Of a stretch of 64,000 bases of DNA, positions 10,504 to 20,674 are shown piece after piece (position 1 is the stretch's first letter; every line of letters starts with the position of its first letter). The stretch is from Nemertoderma westbladi. Lineage: Eukaryota > Xenacoelomorpha > Nemertodermatida > Nemertodermatidae. The DNA lies in the NCBI GenBank assembly GCA_032718475.1, contig JAUCBJ010008380.1, positions 1 through 64,000 on the forward strand, read 5' to 3'. Made by a program: the position numbers and the translations under genes. Below the pieces are notes generated by a model. The model saw nothing but the letters and a program-made list of their open reading frames with translations. It was not told where the DNA came from and searched no databases.

Positions 10504-11127
10504 CTAGTCATCCACATGCTCAAGCATACCATATTTTGAGCTTATGCTCATCCGATCAGAGACTTGCTGAGGACTTTCAAAGTTAACTGTCAAAATTTTG
10601 GTCTTTCTGGAGTTAATAAAAAGACCAACACTAGAAGCAGCATGTTCTAATGAGCTGAGGAGCCGTTGGGCTCCCTCTAGTGATTCTGAGAGTACTCCTA
10701 AGTCATCAGCAAAGTCTAGATCAGTTAGGTACTTGGCAGGATTTCCTCGACTTCTGGAGCCAGTAGGTGGAGATATCATCACCCCATCATCATTATGATG
10801 ATCTAAGGACATGCGTAGAAAATAGTCAACTACAATTATGAACAAGAATGGTGCAAGTGTGTCTCCCTGGAGGACGCCCCATAATACTTCAAATGGTTCT
10901 GTGTCACCGTCAACAGTAGACACAAATGTTGTCGAACCATCGTATACTGATCTGATTGCTGCAATAATTTCATCAGGAATCCCATATAATGAAAGTATGC
11001 TGAACATACGTGAGCGAGAGACTGAATCAAAGGCCTTGAAGAAGTCAACAAAGATAACAGCCAGATGCCTGTCTTTCTTTTTTGATAACTCTTCAATTAT
11101 CCTTCTAAGTGCCAAAATGGGCTCCGG
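10504..11127 (-). mobile_element. Internal fragment of RTE-like LINE (reverse transcriptase core)
   Basis: The minus strand encodes the middle of a reverse transcriptase: LALRRIIEEL, FVDFFKAFDSV (first catalytic Asp), GVLQGDTLAPFLF, LDFADDLGV (FADD box) and SSVGLFINSRKTK. It matches nucleotides about 54260-54880 of the longer copy with few differences and is open throughout. Both the 5' end and the 3' end with its tail are missing, which is unusual for a primary LINE insertion and suggests rearrangement. Confidence 0.85.
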
Positions 11128-12249
11128 ACATACCTAAAGGAAAAAAGAGCAGGGCGGCAAGGCGGGTAGACTAAGCTCAAAGAGCAGGGCGGCTACTTCA
11201 AACATCTATAGGCCATGCTAATATTGGAATCCCGCAGAGCTTGAGAGTGATTGACAGGCACAGTAAAAATACAGATGGTGTGTATGGTGACTTTCTGAAT
11301 TGCAGTTTCAGTACACCTGCCATCTGCAGAAGTTATTGTCCAATTTCTCCAACTCCATAAGTCAACATGGCATGGCCTTGTGTAACAATGGCACTAATGA
11401 AATGGGCCGCACTTTTGCCGCCTAGTTGAATTAATGTGCTGCCCTGTCAAGCAAGGAATGCCTTTATAAATTTAATCAGCTACAGTCATACTGATAAATA
11501 TTTTCCACTTTATATAAATAAACAAATTTAAAAGCAGAATCAATATTAATTTTCTGAAACTAAAGAAACCGAATGTCCTAACATTCGTTTCTCAGTTAGT
11601 TTAACGGTTATGTCCTTGTCGTCCAAACCTTTGTTACTTTGTTTAACCGCTATATTCCACCATATTCGTTATATAGAATTGAGGCACATGCTCCAATGAA
11701 CCTCCGGCCGCTCGCCCGCTGGCCGTAGCGATCAGGGCTAATTGGATTGCAGGGAGTAGGAAAACTTGCAAACCTTTTCTACTTCGGTGCTCTTTCAACA
11801 CATGTAATAAAATTTAAGAAATTCCACCAAAAATAATTCGCCAGGATAGGTAAAATCAAAAATAATTCGCCAGGAAAAAGTAAAATCAATGCATTCCAAT
11901 GGGTTACTTTTTTCCCTAGGGAAAGAAGTACTAATTTTCTCCTGATTTTGGGGTATATTCGAGCGAAAAAGTAACAATTTAAGAATAAAATTTATAATGT
12001 ATATTTAATGACAAGTAATTATTAATTAAGTTAATATGTAAAGGTCGAATAATCGAATCGAAGTCGAAATTTTTTACCTGAGTCGAATCGAAATCGAATC
12101 GAAAAATATATGGGAAATCGAAGATGAAAAATTGCTTTCGATTCAATTCGAAGCCAGTCCCTGATGATTATGAGCGATTGGCGAACGATAACCATATAGC
12201 GGCCTACTTTGTTTTTTTAATAAATAATTAAATTTTTTGAAAAACTCCG
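11128..12249. other. Non-coding spacer with TCGAATCGAA-type repeats
   Basis: No supported gene. 11140-11205 has two AGAGCAGGGCGGC words. 11820-11880 has a short AATTCGCCAGGA duplication. 12040-12160 is rich in AATCGAATCGAA words, a degenerate simple repeat. Confidence 0.55.
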
Positions 12250-12641
12250 CGAGGATCCCGGTTTATCCGGTGTCTAATCTACGCGTCCCCGCCGTGTGTA
12301 TGTGAAAAGAGTTCTGGGTTGTTGATTGATCGATGTATATAGACGTAAGGGTATGATATAAGATATAAGATATAGCACAGTTAAAGTGAGTGATAGAATG
12401 TACCGGTAAAATGGCTTAATATTGCTGACAGTAGACGGAGATGGTGATTAGAGTTCCGGTACTGCCCTAACTAACTGACTTACTGAAGTGAATGAATTGG
12501 CACAACGAATTATAATATATATTGCACTGGTTGGCCGCATTGCGTTACTCAGTGAATGCCTTCCCCCCATTGGCTAATAACTCACTTCTCACCCTCCCAT
12601 CTCTCTGGGAGTGCCTCCCCCCGCTGCTGTCACTCTCTCTC
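12250..12641 (-). repeat. 3' LTR of outer element, first part
   Basis: CGAGGATCCCGGTTTATCC onward matches the right LTR from 26242 with few substitutions. It is interrupted at 12642 by the LTR of the inner element and resumes at 19616. Its outermost bases (12234-12249) no longer match the TGTGACGGGATCCA start seen in the right LTR. Confidence 0.9.
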
Positions 12642-12975
12642 TGTGTAAGACTTTAATCATTAATAGGGTTTTGCAATCAAGGCGTACTATATACAAGGCC
12701 AAATATAAAGCGCAGACATAGTTGGTTAATAATAGGAATATTTAATTATTAATATTGCATTATCCAGTTATCAGTCGATACAACACACTTCACGTCGAAC
12801 CCACCACCTTATACTGGTATAGCAACTTAAAATATACAAGTGCAGCACGGTACGCTAGGCCTATGTAATAGCTGAAAGCTACTAACAGCAATAAACTGCA
12901 CCGAATGGGAAAAACACAAAGCATTGTAAGAGAGTGTTGTAAATCACATTACATAAATGGATAACGTACTATACA
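12642..12975 (-). repeat. 3' LTR of inner Pao/BEL element
   Basis: 334 bases, starting TGTGTAAGAC and ending GTACTATACA on the plus strand, identical by eye to 19282-19615. A purine tract on the minus strand (C run at 12977-12982 on the plus strand) lies directly beside it, as expected for the plus-strand primer. Confidence 0.93.
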
Positions 12976-12983
12976 TCCCCCCA
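12976..12983 (-). other. Polypurine tract of inner element
   Basis: On the minus strand GTGGGGGGA runs directly into the 3' LTR start TGTATAG. This is the expected place and composition for the plus-strand primer site of reverse transcription. Confidence 0.75.
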
Positions 12984-13154
12984 CGTCGCAAAAAATTTAT
13001 TGCGATATAAAGTTTTCTTTCAATCTAAGGATAAAAAATTTCTTGTTATAAAAAGTTTGTTTTCCATCTTAGGGTATTCCCAGTTTTTGAGGTTTCCTAA
13101 TAACGCGACCTTTTAAGGTGGTGTATACAGGTGTAGGTATTGGTTGTGGGGTTA

Positions 13155-16100
13155 CTACAGTTGTTGTGGAGACATTCTTTCGTAAAGTGTCTTTGCCCCC
13201 ACGACTACTAGATTGTTTATTACTATCCTTGGTCGAGCTAGGCATGGTTGACCCCCAACTCTATCAGTATATCCAGGGTCACTCTCTAGAGGGATCAACA
13301 AATGAGATGAGCGCGTTGTTGTATGGCCACGTAGTTTAATTTCAACTGCACGTGGTGAACTATCTCGACTTAAGAATAAATGTGTAACGCGTGCTAAAGG
13401 CCATTGTCCTCGTGGAGCCTTCTCCTTGACTAATACAAGATCTCCAACCGAGGGCACACGCTTTGGATCATTGCCAACAGTTCTCCATGTACGTAATGAC
13501 GCAAGGTATCGTTCATGCCAGTGTTTCCAGAATATTCTGGCAAATCTATCACGAAGTAGAAGTTTGTTACGAATAACTTTAGAATCAACAGCAAAGTAAT
13601 CAAAAACATTATCAGTAGGTGGAGATCCATATAAAAAGTCACTAGGGCTTATAGCTGATGAATCATTTGGGTCGTCAGAAGAAGCAGTTAAAGGACGCAA
13701 ATTCATTACAGCTGCAGACTCTACTAGAGCTGCTTCCAACTGGGATCTCGTAAACTTACGACCATGACACGATATTCGCAAACATGTTTTGGCTAGTCGA
13801 ACTAGGCGCTCCCACCACCCACCCCAATGTGGGGATCTTGCTGGTATGAATTTCCATGTAACAAGGTGACTTGGGAATCTCATAGTTGACAATTTGGTGA
13901 ATGTTCGAGCATTATCTGAGTATAACTCAACAGGATACAAAGGTGGTATACATCGGGCTAAGAATTTTCGTATAGTAAGATGTGTATTGGCTGCGGAACC
14001 ATCATCAACCAACTCAAGATGTACAGCTCTTGTAGCTGCACATGTAAACAATAAACACTGAACCTTAGTGTTATTTTCTAAATACAAGGGTCCAAAAAAG
14101 TCAAGTCCAGATTTAGTAAATGGCGCTATTGGTTGACTTCTAAATGGCTGAAGATATGATTCTGAAGTATCATAAGGTTGAGCTCGGTAACGAAGACAAG
14201 GTTTGCAATTATAAATCAATTGACGTACCAACGACCTTCCATGAGGTATCCAATATTTTCTTCTAACCTGAGCTAAGGTTGCTTCAGCACCTTGATGCAG
14301 AATACAACTATGAATATCATATACAATAAGTTTAGTTAGGTAACTTCTACAAGGAAGTATAGGAAGTGGAGGCTCATTGGTACGAGGCTTCATCATAAGT
14401 AAATTATTCATAACTACTGGATGAAGGCACCAAATGGAGGAGCTCTGACTTAAATTGTTCGAATTAGAGTTCAGTGACTTGATTTCTTTTACATAATGGC
14501 GATGTTGTTCTATCGAAATAAGGTAGTTCAATGAATAACTATGTTCAGAACCAGACAAAGATCCTTTTGTCATTGATTTTGGATTCTTTATATTATGTAC
14601 AAATCGGAATATCCAGGCTAATATCCTAACAGGTTTATTAATGTTTGAATAATCCTCTAGCTTCAGTAAAGAACATTCTGACAATGGTTCTATGGCTTCA
14701 ATGGTTAAAAGTTGAGGAGGGGGTGTAGGCTCAATTGGCCATGATGACTCTGGATATCTGAGAAACTCAGGTCCATTCAAATATAAGTAATTTACTGCCA
14801 ACCTAGATAGGCTACACCCACGCGAAGGAATATCTGCGGGATTTTGGGTTGTGGAAACATAACGCCACATTGCTGATTCTGTATTTTTGTTTATTTCAGA
14901 GAGTCTATTATTTACAAAAATATCCTTTTTGGCTGAACCTTTGCGAATCCAGAATAAGGCACAAAGTGAATCAGTCCATAGATGCATCCTATAAGGTTTA
15001 CATATCTCCTTATTAATATGGTTGGCAAATCGACTACCCAGTAGGCAAGCCATAAGCTCAAGGCGGGGTGTTGAAAGACCTGGTTTGTGTGGGGCAGCTC
15101 TAGATTTCCCATAGAACAATATTGGTACTCTATTGGGGTGAGCTATATAGGCCAAAAATGCATAGGCAGAAGAAGAAGCATCACAGAATATGTGTATGGA
15201 ACAATCCTGAGAAAAGTAGACACAGCGTGGGAAATATATTACCATTCCAGCCTCTGCCAACCACTTTGACCATTGACATTGCAGAGGCTCTGAAACTGTC
15301 GCATTCCATCCTTCCCCAGATTCCCATGACTTCTGAAGAATTAGACGAATCACTATCGTCCAAGCACATAATAACCCAAGTGGATCAAATACCTGAGCAG
15401 ACATCTTTACCAACTCTCGGCGGGTAAAGCTAGTAGGTAATTTCAGATGAGATGTGTCAACAAATATTACATCTTGGGTTGAATCCCATGATACACCTAA
15501 TAATTTTTTAGGGTTAGTGACTGGTTTAAGTTTCATTCCAGCATTTGCCAACATAGAAATAGCATTTCTTAAGAAGTTTTCAGCCTGTAACTGATTATCA
15601 TGACTATAAAGTACATCATCACAATATATAGACTCAATAAAACGGTTCTGAAAATCTGGTTGATCTTGTTCTAAGACATGAAATAAAACAGTGGAATGTA
15701 ATAAAAAAGAACTAGGTGCTATACCAAAGGGTAAATATTTAAATTGATAGGCTTTACCATTCCACATTAATTTAACCCACTGTCTATCATCCTGATGGAT
15801 TTCGACCTGATGAAAGGCTGCCTCAATATCAGCAACTACCATATAAGGATGCAATCGAACTCGTAACAGAACATCAACCATTGATGCTAGGAGATTTGGA
15901 CCAGGGTCTAGGCACGAGTTTATACTTTCACCTTCAAAATTACACGCTGATCCATTAAACACAATACGGTACTTATTTGAACTGAAAACTAAATGGTGTG
16001 GAAGGAAAAATCCGACATCATTATCTGTTGCTGCTGGTTCAATTATAATCGAACTCGTAACAGAACATCAACCATTGATGCTAGGAGATTTGGACCAGGG

Positions 16101-16780
16101 TCTAGGCACGAGTTTATACTTTCACCTTCAAAATTACACGCTGATCCATTAAACACAATACGGTACTTATTTGAACTGAAAACTAAATGGTGTGGAAGGA
16201 AAAATCCGACATCATTATCTGTTGCTGCTGGTTCAATTATATTTTGGGAAATAAGCTTGGCAAACTTTTCATTATAAATACTACATTCATTGGAAGAAAG
16301 AGATAATAACATTTTCTTTTGTTGTGGCATTACCCTGTTAAATTAGAGGATGGTCGTTTATTACACTTAAATGGTAATCTTACTTGATAATGTGGAGGAT
16401 TCTCAGTAGAGACCACAGGTGGAGGATAAGGTGCACAGTTAACTTCCTGTTCTTTGATTCCAACTGACTCCAGATTCCAAAGTTGAGTGACTGACTCCAG
16501 GTTCCAAGGTTGTATCACATTGCTTGGTTCAGTTATTAACAAAGATGGATAAATGCTGTTAATATTAGAAACAGAACCGAAGAATGGACCAGAAAGAACT
16601 GTGCCAAAAATGTTTCAACAACTGTTGGACATTTCGGATACTTATAGGCTTCACCAGTAACGGACCAGATCTGATCAGCTCCTATAAGTATGGAAATATC
16701 CCTCTCACCTCCATCAAAATCATCAGCAAAGTTTGCAATATTGGTAAGATGGTGAGGGAATTTAATAACCTTCTCTTGTC
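13155..16780 (-). pseudogene. Pol of inner Pao/BEL element: reverse transcriptase, RNase H, integrase (broken frame)
   Basis: Reading 5' to 3' on the minus strand: end of the protease-linked region (ISILIGADQIW, about 16720-16690), RT N terminus (WNLESVGI, LPFKC), fingers (FFLPHHLVF, RIVFNGSA), palm (VVADIEAAFHQV at about 15800-15845; YCDDVLYS at about 15605-15630), RNase H (FCDASSSAYAF, TPRLELMA, WTDSLCALFWI, NPADIPSRG), zinc-binding HHCC (HQGAEATLAQ to CKPCLRY), integrase core (GLDFFGPLYL, ELYSDNARTF, ESAAVMNLRPLT) and a C-terminal DUF5641-like domain (WKHWHERYLASLR, GDLVLVKE). From 15962 down to 13155 the frame is unbroken. Upstream it is broken near 16800, 16560-16600 and 16330 and by the 194-bp duplication at 15853-16240. 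Known function: copying element RNA and inserting the DNA. Confidence 0.92.
15853..16240 (-). repeat. 194-bp tandem duplication inside pol
   Basis: The block beginning AATCGAACTCGTAACAG at 15853 recurs at 16047, exactly 194 bases later, and the two copies read as identical. 194 is not a multiple of three, so the duplication shifts the reverse transcriptase frame in the fingers/palm region. It duplicates the segment that encodes the PHHLVF to LLRVRL stretch. Confidence 0.95.
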
Positions 16781-18571
16781 TCATTGTCGGACAGAGTTTA
16801 TTAGCAGTCCATGCACTGCACTTAGACATATTGGTTGTTCATGATACTGGCTGAAAAGCTTGAAACTAACATGGTTTGATTCAATGGTGGAAATATTGTT
16901 TCCAAATGACCCAGTTGTTAGTATTGATGATTCTAAAGAAGGAAGTAATAAGTCTGCAGCTAAACTGGATTGGATATAGGATCGTTTTGACCCAGCATCT
17001 AAATAGATATGAACCCATTTCCCAATAGAATGATCAGGAGAGGTTATATATGCCTTGGCTAACTTAACAAAAATAATACCATCTGCATTAGACTGCATCA
17101 CATTACTAACTGATAATGTATTTGAGGGTTGCATACTTTGACGGTTACTTTGGTTATTACCAACTGCAGATTTTGTCATTTCTGAGTTAGTTGTATTAGT
17201 TGAGTGAGTAAAGGGATTTGATGGTCGAAAGGGATTGGATGTGTGACTTAAAGGCTTACTTCCATTTACACCCTTTGAATTAGTTGGCCAGGAATTTTGA
17301 GAAGTCCTGGGGAACTTATTGTAGCATAGCAGAGTATTATGTCGACCATTACATTTAAAGCAATTTGTACTGGATGGGCATTCATTGAATCGGTGCGGAC
17401 CTGTACAATTTTTACATAAATTAGAAGATTGTACAAGTTTGGCTCTCTGAAATGGTTCACGGGAAATAAAATTAGGGCAAGTTCTAAGTTTATGCATCGG
17501 GTCTTGAGAATGACAAGCTGGACATCCTGTAATAGGTTTCCTACCAGAAACATCTGATATTGGTAAGGCAGATGCAGATGCAGTGGAACTCTTAGGCCTA
17601 TGGTAATAAGGCACAGTAGATGACTCACTGTTACAGCTCTTGATATTAAAAGCAAGTGATTCACGGAACTCCAACTCCTGTCGCACAAACTCTAATAAAG
17701 CCTTTAAATTAAATCTCTTATGAGAATGCATACGATTCCACACCAATACCACTTCACTAGGTAATTTTTGGAGAAGTAATGGTGCTAACAATAAGGAGGC
17801 TAAATCATTAGAGGCCTCAATAGTGACAGCTTCTGCTGCTGGTTCTTCTGGTGAAGTAAAAATTTCAGTGGCCAATTGGCGAATTTCCCGAAGGGATGAT
17901 TCAAATGTATCCATAATTTTTCGAAACCCATTTAAATCATTTTCTTTAATAGAAGGTAATGCACACAGCTTACTAGCATATAAACCAATTAACAGGTTAG
18001 GGTTCCCATAACGCCTTTTTAGAATGTTAATAGCTGCTTCATAATTAGTAGATGAAACTGCAAGGCCTGATAAAGATTCCAAAACTGATTTATCTAAACT
18101 ACTGCGAAGGTATACAAACTTTTGTATATCATCCAACCCTTCTCGAGTGTGAATTAAAGCTTTAAACTGATCCCAAAAGGGCCTCCAGCATAAAAATTCC
18201 CCATTAAAAGTAGGTAAGGTTATTTTAGGTAAACCACTGGTTGGATTTTTAAATCTAGATGAGGAGCTCTCTTCACTCTCATGGCATGACTGAGCAGCCA
18301 GAAATGGTTTATTGTCAACACGTGACAACATTCGACGGCACTTAAAAATAACTTTATATAAATCCTGGTTATGGGTTGATTTACTTGTATCTTTGTAACC
18401 CAACTCAATAAGTTCTGAGTCTAGTTGATTTAATATCTGGTATTGCTGGTCAGCTAAATCTATATAATAAGCAAATTCATCTGATTCTACTTCATTTTCA
18501 TTCATATTTCTAAAGTGCTCCAAATCTGCTATTAATTTGGTAGACTTACCTCTCTCTGCAGTGCGTCGACC
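16781..18571 (-). CDS. Gag-protease polyprotein of inner Pao/BEL element
   Basis: The frame is open from 18571 (after a stop at 18572-18574) to 16781. The first in-frame ATG is at 18505-18503, giving about 574 codons; in-frame leader residues before it also look Gag-like. Domains: DUF1759-type Gag (LPKITLPTFNGEFLCWRPFWDQF, then ILKRRYGNP), two Cys/His-rich zinc-knuckle-like segments (CPACHSQDPMHKLRTCP; CKNCTGPHRFNECP, CFKCNGRHNTLLC), and the start of a DUF1758 aspartic protease (IYLDAGSKRSYI, with Ala after the catalytic Asp, a variation seen in this group). Gag packages element RNA; the protease cuts the polyprotein. The protease's later part (ISILIGADQ) is in another frame, so translation as written stops early. 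A perfect GTAAGT donor-like word lies in the leader at about 18544-18549 on the minus strand. Confidence 0.88.
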   Translation of the reverse strand, partial: GRRTAERGKSTKLIADLEHFRNMNENEVESDEFAYYIDLADQQYQILNQLDSELIELGYKDTSKSTHNQDLYKVIFKCRRMLSRVDNKPFLAAQSCHESEESSSSRFKNPTSGLPKITLPTFNGEFLCWRPFWDQFKALIHTREGLDDIQKFVYLRSSLDKSVLESLSGLAVSSTNYEAAINILKRRYGNPNLLIGLYASKLCALPSIKENDLNGFRKIMDTFESSLREIRQLATEIFTSPEEPAAEAVTIEASNDLASLLLAPLLLQKLPSEVVLVWNRMHSHKRFNLKALLEFVRQELEFRESLAFNIKSCNSESSTVPYYHRPKSSTASASALPISDVSGRKPITGCPACHSQDPMHKLRTCPNFISREPFQRAKLVQSSNLCKNCTGPHRFNECPSSTNCFKCNGRHNTLLCYNKFPRTSQNSWPTNSKGVNGSKPLSHTSNPFRPSNPFTHSTNTTNSEMTKSAVGNNQSNRQSMQPSNTLSVSNVMQSNADGIIFVKLAKAYITSPDHSIGKWVHIYLDAGSKRSYIQSSLAADLLLPSLESSILTTGSFGNNISTIESNHVSFKLFSQYHEQPICLSAVHGLLINSVRQ

Positions 18572-18572
18572 T

Positions 18573-19281
18573 TATATTTCATCTACTTCCATATTTATAT
18601 ATTATATTATTAAACAAATCCGACTAAGCGAATAGCCCAACTGAATAGGTATATCGAAATGGAGAAATGTGTATACTCATAGGCCTATCCACAATGTACT
18701 GGTTGCGGTCCTTCCAGCCATCAAAACATCCACATGTAGGCCAGTAAAACCGGTAGGCAGGTTGATAAATATATTGTTGGTACCGGTACCTGTCAGCCTG
18801 TATACATACAGGTACAGAGGTATGCAAAATAATATAATAATGTAAACGGGCTGGCTCCTAAACAGGCACAGTATGGCCCCCACGGCAACAGGTATAGGTA
18901 TGTGTACTGATACAGCGGAAGGGCTGAAGGGTGGTCCTTTTAATTACCGGTACTGAATTAATATAGGCAACAGCTGAACAGGCAGACAGGCCCAAATTAT
19001 CTGCAGGAATAGTGGTCTCGGTTCTGGCTAATAACCGGTCAACCGGCAGAAGAGTTGCAACAAAGGCTGAAATGGCGTACCAGTACAGGTATGCAGGTAG
19101 ACTAGGCTTTATTAATTGTGTTAGGCAATTAGGTTAGGTTAAATATAAACCAAGAAGTAACAACACTCATTCATATTCTGATATTGCAGTATTGATAGGC
19201 AGATAGGCGATTAGTGTACCAACAGCTGGTAGAACAGCAGAATGTACCAAAGAAACAACGTCCTTTATCCGGTTCGAAGAT
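18573..19281 (-). other. 5' leader of inner Pao/BEL element
   Basis: The interval between the 5' LTR and gag contains no supported ORF. It is rich in ACCGGTA and GGCCTA words, which recur outside the element too. The bases next to the LTR lack the usual TGG of a primer-binding site. Confidence 0.6.
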
Positions 19282-19615
19282 TGTGTAAGACTTTAATCAT
19301 TAATAGGGTTTTGCAATCAAGGCGTACTATATACAAGGCCAAATATAAAGCGCAGACATAGTTGGTTAATAATAGGAATATTTAATTATTAATATTGCAT
19401 TATCCAGTTATCAGTCGATACAACACACTTCACGTCGAACCCACCACCTTATACTGGTATAGCAACTTAAAATATACAAGTGCAGCACGGTACGCTAGGC
19501 CTATGTAATAGCTGAAAGCTACTAACAGCAATAAACTGCACCGAATGGGAAAAACACAAAGCATTGTAAGAGAGTGTTGTAAATCACATTACATAAATGG
19601 ATAACGTACTATACA
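19282..19615 (-). repeat. 5' LTR of inner Pao/BEL element
   Basis: 334 bases identical by eye to 12642-12975. It is followed on its right by CTCTC and then by the continuation of the outer element's LTR, which shows exactly where the inner element was inserted. Confidence 0.93.
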
Positions 19616-19799
19616 CTCTCCCTCCCGGAGGTGTAACCTCTGACCCCCGCTGTGTGTGTGTCCCTTTGGGGTTTGTCGCCCCGCTTATTGGGGTGATACA
19701 AGGTTGATTGGTAATCAACCTTGTACTCCCAATATTGCTTAAGGGTCTCGCTGGCCCAACTTTATGGGGGTTGGTGAGGCGGAATTGAATACGCTCACA
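19616..19799 (-). repeat. 3' LTR of outer element, second part
   Basis: Matches 26628-26810 of the right LTR. It ends GAATACGCTCACA on the plus strand, the expected CA end. Contains a perfect hairpin at 19698-19724 with 12-base arms (ACAAGGTTGATT) and loop GGT, also present at 26709-26735 in the other LTR. Confidence 0.9.
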
Positions 19800-19837
19800 C
19801 TCCCCCCCATGCTATCTTCCCGGTGAGAAGATAGCAT
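19800..19837 (-). other. Polypurine tract and adjacent conserved hairpin of outer element
   Basis: A C run (G on the coding strand) at 19802-19808 touches the LTR. Directly inside it is a hairpin with perfect 10-base arms ATGCTATCTT (19809-19818) and AAGATAGCAT (19828-19837) around CCCGGTGAG. The same hairpin and loop occur at 61955-61983 in the second element copy, although surrounding sequence has diverged, which suggests a function in the element's life cycle (inference). Confidence 0.8.
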
Positions 19838-20390
19838 CAACCTCTAAGTGCGCTTCAATTCCGCTGGAACTCGATCTACTATCGGGTGTGGGGTGGAGTT
19901 ATTTTTTCTTGGAGTCGGCTTTCCAGGCCGCTCCCTATGGGTATGATGTCACTACCCTCTGGCGTCTCGTGTCGGGCCGATCGTGGACTCTCACACAATT
20001 TTTGTTTCCCCAACACTCTCACCACTCTAACTCCGCTCTAACTCCGCTCTTACTCTCTCCCCACACCTGAATCGCACTCTCCTGCACTCTTTCTCGCCAG
20101 CAGCTCCTCTCCATACTCCTCTACTCTCTATCACTCTCTAAGGCCCTAATCTCTAATGCTACCCCTGTGCTATCATATTATCTACCTTACTACTTACTTG
20201 CTAACTATCTAACTCTCCTACTCTCTACTAACTCTCCGACTCTAACTAGCTCTACTAAGTCTACTAACTCTTACTACTTCTAGCTCTAACTAAAAACCTC
20301 TAACTTCTACTAACTCTAACTAGAACTCTCTAACTCTCTACTAATTCTAACTCTACTGCTACCTCTAACTCTACTACCACCTCTATCTTC

Positions 20391-20645
20391 GTGGCGCTTG
20401 CGGTGCCCACAACCACCTCTGCTACTACCTCCATCTACGTGGCGCTTGCGGTGCCCACAACCACTCTACTACTACCTCCATCTACGTGGCGCTTGCGGTG
20501 CCCACAACCACTCTACTACTACCTCTACGTGGCGCTTCGTGCCCACAACCTCTCTCTACTACCTCTATCTACGTGGCGCTTGCGGTGCCCACAACCACTC
20601 TCTGCTACTACTTTCTACGTGGCGCTTCCGGTGCCCACAACCCCT
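20391..20645 (-). repeat. Six-unit tandem array with GTGGCGC...GTGCCCAC stem-loop core
   Basis: Units start at 20391, 20439, 20486, 20529, 20573 and 20619, a period of 43-48 bases. The core is GTGGCGC, a short variable spacer, then GTGCCCACAAC; the spacers between cores are CTACTACCT-type words of varying length. GTGG and CCAC ends, and the inner CGC/GTG, can pair around the spacer. The second element copy has the same core at about 63209, 63415 and, degenerate, 63528. Confidence 0.85.
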
Positions 20646-20654
20646 CTACTACTC

Positions 20655-20674
20655 GTGGCATGTTAATATGCCAC
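20655..20674. other. Perfect hairpin beside the stem-loop array
   Basis: GTGGCAT and ATGCCAC form a 7-base stem around GTTAAT. It also begins GTGG and ends CCAC, like the units of the array next to it. Confidence 0.7.

Larger units (their letters stand above)
12642..19615 (-). mobile_element. Inner Pao/BEL LTR retrotransposon, full length but frame-broken
   Basis: Two 334-base LTRs (12642-12975 and 19282-19615) read as identical, each with TG...CA ends on the plus strand. The flanking bases CTCTC on both sides form a plausible 5-bp target duplication inside the CT-rich part of the outer LTR. Between them lie, on the minus strand, a leader (18573-19281), gag-protease (16781-18571) and pol (13155 to about 16780). 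Identical LTRs indicate recent insertion, yet the pol region has several frame breaks. No TGG-type primer site is directly next to the 5' LTR; the adjacent minus-strand bases contain TTCGAACCGG, which resembles a tRNA T-arm complement. Confidence 0.9.

Noticed and set aside
15993-16277. Separate plus-strand gene over the duplicated segment
   Set aside because: Antisense to reverse transcriptase and created by the 194-bp duplication.
19262-19281. tRNA gene fragment with GGTTCGAA
   Set aside because: It is the sequence next to the inner element's 5' LTR, more likely related to priming; no tRNA fold around it.
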